A stretch of DNA of 5,800 bases from Patescibacteria group bacterium (lineage in GTDB: Bacteria; Patescibacteriota; Minisyncoccia; Phycocordibacterales; Phycocordibacteraceae): contig JAFAQP010000013.1 of NCBI GenBank assembly GCA_019246385.1, positions 1 through 5,800 of the forward strand, written 5' to 3'. Under the pieces are notes generated by a model. That model ran no database searches. It was given only the letters and a program-made list of their open reading frames with translations, and was not told the DNA's origin. The position numbers and the translations under genes were made by a program. Position 1 is the stretch's first letter. Each line of letters starts with the position of its first letter. Positions 4,212 through 5,800 of this stretch are shown here, piece by piece.

Positions 4212-5800
4212 ATGGCAAAAAAGAAGAAGAGGAAGAATGCGGTAAAACCGATTCCTCGCCCTTCTCTCACAGTCAAGACTGAGACCGCCAGAAGTATTTA
4301 CGGCATATTGGTTCTCGTTCTTACCCTTATCTTTCTCGCCGCTCCCCTTGGGAAAGGCGGTCCTGTAGGCGGAGCTTTGTATGGAGGTCTTACCTCTCTC
4401 TTTGGCGTAGGCTACTATCTTATTCCCTTATCGCTCGCCTTCCTTTCCTTCGGGCTTTTTCGGGAGCGGCGGGAGCATGGCTGGGGCGGTACGCGTTTTT
4501 TCGGAGCTGGGATACTTTTTTTGTCCGGCATAGCGCTCTTCTCCATTGCGGGAAATTACGGAGGAACCATGGGCGCACTCGTCGCGTCGCCGTTCATTTC
4601 TCTTTTCGACACGATCCTCGGCACGCTAATACTTGGAGCGATCGCCGTTACCGGCATTCTGTTGGCGCTTGATACGCCGATACGGCTCCCGTCTCTTCCG
4701 CCACGGAAAGAATCGGACACTGCGGAACGCTCGCTAAAAAAACCGGAAGTCGAAGTGCTCTCTATATCGGATCCTTATGAAGAACCGCCCAAAGCTCCGG
4801 AGCCGGTAAAAAGCAAAAAAGAACCGAAAGAAAAAGAAAAAACTCCTCCGATAGAAACAAGGGAAGAAGAGCTCGCGACTTCCCCTTTTGCTCCCGCAGA
4901 CCGGGCGTATACCCCTCCTCCCCTTTCGTTATTGGACAGAGATAAAGGCAAGCCGGAAACCGGAGATATAAAAGCGAACGCGAACCTTATCAAACGGACG
5001 CTTCAGAATTTTGGCATCACCGTAGAGATGGATGAGGTGGCTATCGGTCCCTCCGTCACGCGTTACGCCTTAAAGCCCGCTGAAGGAGTGCGCTTACAGA
5101 AAATACTCGGGCTTCAGAATAATCTCGAGCTTGCCCTTGCCGCTCATCCGGTGCGCATCGAGGCCCCGATACCCGGCAAATCATTGGTCGGCATAGAAGT
5201 GCCTAATATGAAAAAAGCGACCGTAGGTTTGGGCTCGCTGCTGGGCGACGACAAGTTCCAGAACGATCCGCGCTCGCTCCTTATTGCACTCGGGCGCGAT
5301 ATCGCCGGAGCTTCGCACTTCGCGAACATAGGTAAAATGCCGCATCTGCTAATCGCGGGAGCGACCGGCTCCGGCAAGTCGGTTGCCATCCACGCGCTCA
5401 TCACTTCCCTTCTCTACAGGAACGGGCCGGCATCTTTGCGGTTTATCATGGTCGACCCGAAGCGGGTCGAACTGACCCTCTATAATTCTGTGCCGCATCT
5501 CCTTACGCCAGTCATCACCGATCCTAAAAAAGCGATACTTTCGCTCAAATGGGCCGCCAAAGAAATGGAGCGGCGGTACAATATCCTTGAAACCTCGTCC
5601 GTACGGGATATCGTTTCGTATCACGAGAACGTCATCGCGAAAGCAACGACGAAAGACGGCGAGGCGCCTCCGGACCAGATGCCTTACATTGTCATCGTCA
5701 TCGATGAGCTGGCCGACATCATGCAGAGCTATCCGAGAGAACTTGAGGCCGGCATCGTCCGCTTGGCGCAGATGAGCCGGGCTGTCGGAATTCACCTGGT
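4212..5800 (+). CDS. ftsK: DNA translocase FtsK (5' part, 529 codons, continues beyond window)
   Basis: FtsK/SpoIIIE proteins are septal, hexameric ATP-driven pumps that move chromosome ends out of the closing division site. The start is ATG at 4212, after an in-frame TAA at 4179. A basic tail (MAKKKKRK) precedes four membrane segments at about 29-46, 56-83, 96-114 and 123-153. A charged Pro/Lys/Glu-rich linker (about 156-250) follows. From about 252 comes the motor: 'ANLIKRTLQNFGI' and 'GPSVTRYAL' of the alpha subdomain, then the RecA-like beta subdomain with 'GKMPHLLIAGATGSGKS' (Walker A at 383-390, K389), 'FIMVDPKRVELTLYN', 'KEMERRYNIL', 'YIVIVIDELAD' (Walker B, D498-E499) and 'RLAQMSRAVGIHLV' at the edge. 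Against a usual length of roughly 700-850 residues, the end of the motor and the DNA-reading gamma domain are missing only because the window ends. No frameshift is seen. The identification is firm. Confidence 0.97.
   Translation, partial: MAKKKKRKNAVKPIPRPSLTVKTETARSIYGILVLVLTLIFLAAPLGKGGPVGGALYGGLTSLFGVGYYLIPLSLAFLSFGLFRERREHGWGGTRFFGAGILFLSGIALFSIAGNYGGTMGALVASPFISLFDTILGTLILGAIAVTGILLALDTPIRLPSLPPRKESDTAERSLKKPEVEVLSISDPYEEPPKAPEPVKSKKEPKEKEKTPPIETREEELATSPFAPADRAYTPPPLSLLDRDKGKPETGDIKANANLIKRTLQNFGITVEMDEVAIGPSVTRYALKPAEGVRLQKILGLQNNLELALAAHPVRIEAPIPGKSLVGIEVPNMKKATVGLGSLLGDDKFQNDPRSLLIALGRDIAGASHFANIGKMPHLLIAGATGSGKSVAIHALITSLLYRNGPASLRFIMVDPKRVELTLYNSVPHLLTPVITDPKKAILSLKWAAKEMERRYNILETSSVRDIVSYHENVIAKATTKDGEAPPDQMPYIVIVIDELADIMQSYPRELEAGIVRLAQMSRAVGIHL

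Noticed and set aside
5630..5660. Apparent frameshift in ftsK before Walker B
   Set aside because: Recounting the bases showed a continuous frame from 4212 to 5800. The shift was a reading slip.
5349..5795. 148-codon open frame on the minus strand, plus a shorter one at 5144-5404
   Set aside because: Both are antisense to the FtsK motor domain, whose Walker A and B motifs and continuous frame prove the plus strand is coding.
1..5800. CRISPR array, insertion sequence, rRNA or UGA-recoded genes
   Set aside because: No evenly spaced direct repeats, transposase, rRNA-like sequence or in-frame TGA codons in the main genes were found.

Overview
The window looks like chromosomal DNA of a Candidate Phyla Radiation (Patescibacteria, most likely Parcubacteria-like) bacterium. 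This is inferred from the style of the proteins and not from any marker gene. The signs are a secreted repetitive surface protein with an N-terminal peptidoglycan-binding domain and a Thr-Pro linker, a DeoR-like winged-helix protein with the N-terminal block 'RKSERLASALYVIT' that I associate with such genomes, no clear Shine-Dalgarno sequence before any start, and a standard-code FtsK. No in-frame TGA appears in the three main genes, so UGA recoding is not indicated.

Layout. (1) 1-2711, minus strand: 903 codons of a large exported surface protein whose 3' end lies outside the window. It has a signal peptide, a peptidoglycan-binding domain, a (TP)5 linker and five tandem domains of about 150-170 residues. 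(2) 2712-3300: a 589-base gap without a convincing gene. It holds a TATAAT-type promoter candidate reading toward the surface gene, two GC-rich stem-loops just after its predicted start point, a perfect 13-bp hairpin, and a long hairpin nearer the upstream gene that could end that gene's transcript. (3) 3301-4050, minus strand: a 249-residue putative transcriptional regulator with a C-terminal winged helix. (4) 4051-4211: a divergent intergenic stretch with an inverted repeat, a doubtful 31-codon ORF, and an extended -10 element placed so that ftsK may be transcribed without a leader. (5) 4212-5800, plus strand: the first 529 codons of ftsK, running off the right edge.

Together the genes suggest a cell-envelope and division neighbourhood: a DNA translocase of the septum facing away from a regulator and a probable abundant surface or adhesion protein. 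Nothing shows that the regulator controls the surface gene. That link rests only on adjacency and shared strand. The two largest genes both run off the window, so their C-terminal functions cannot be read here.
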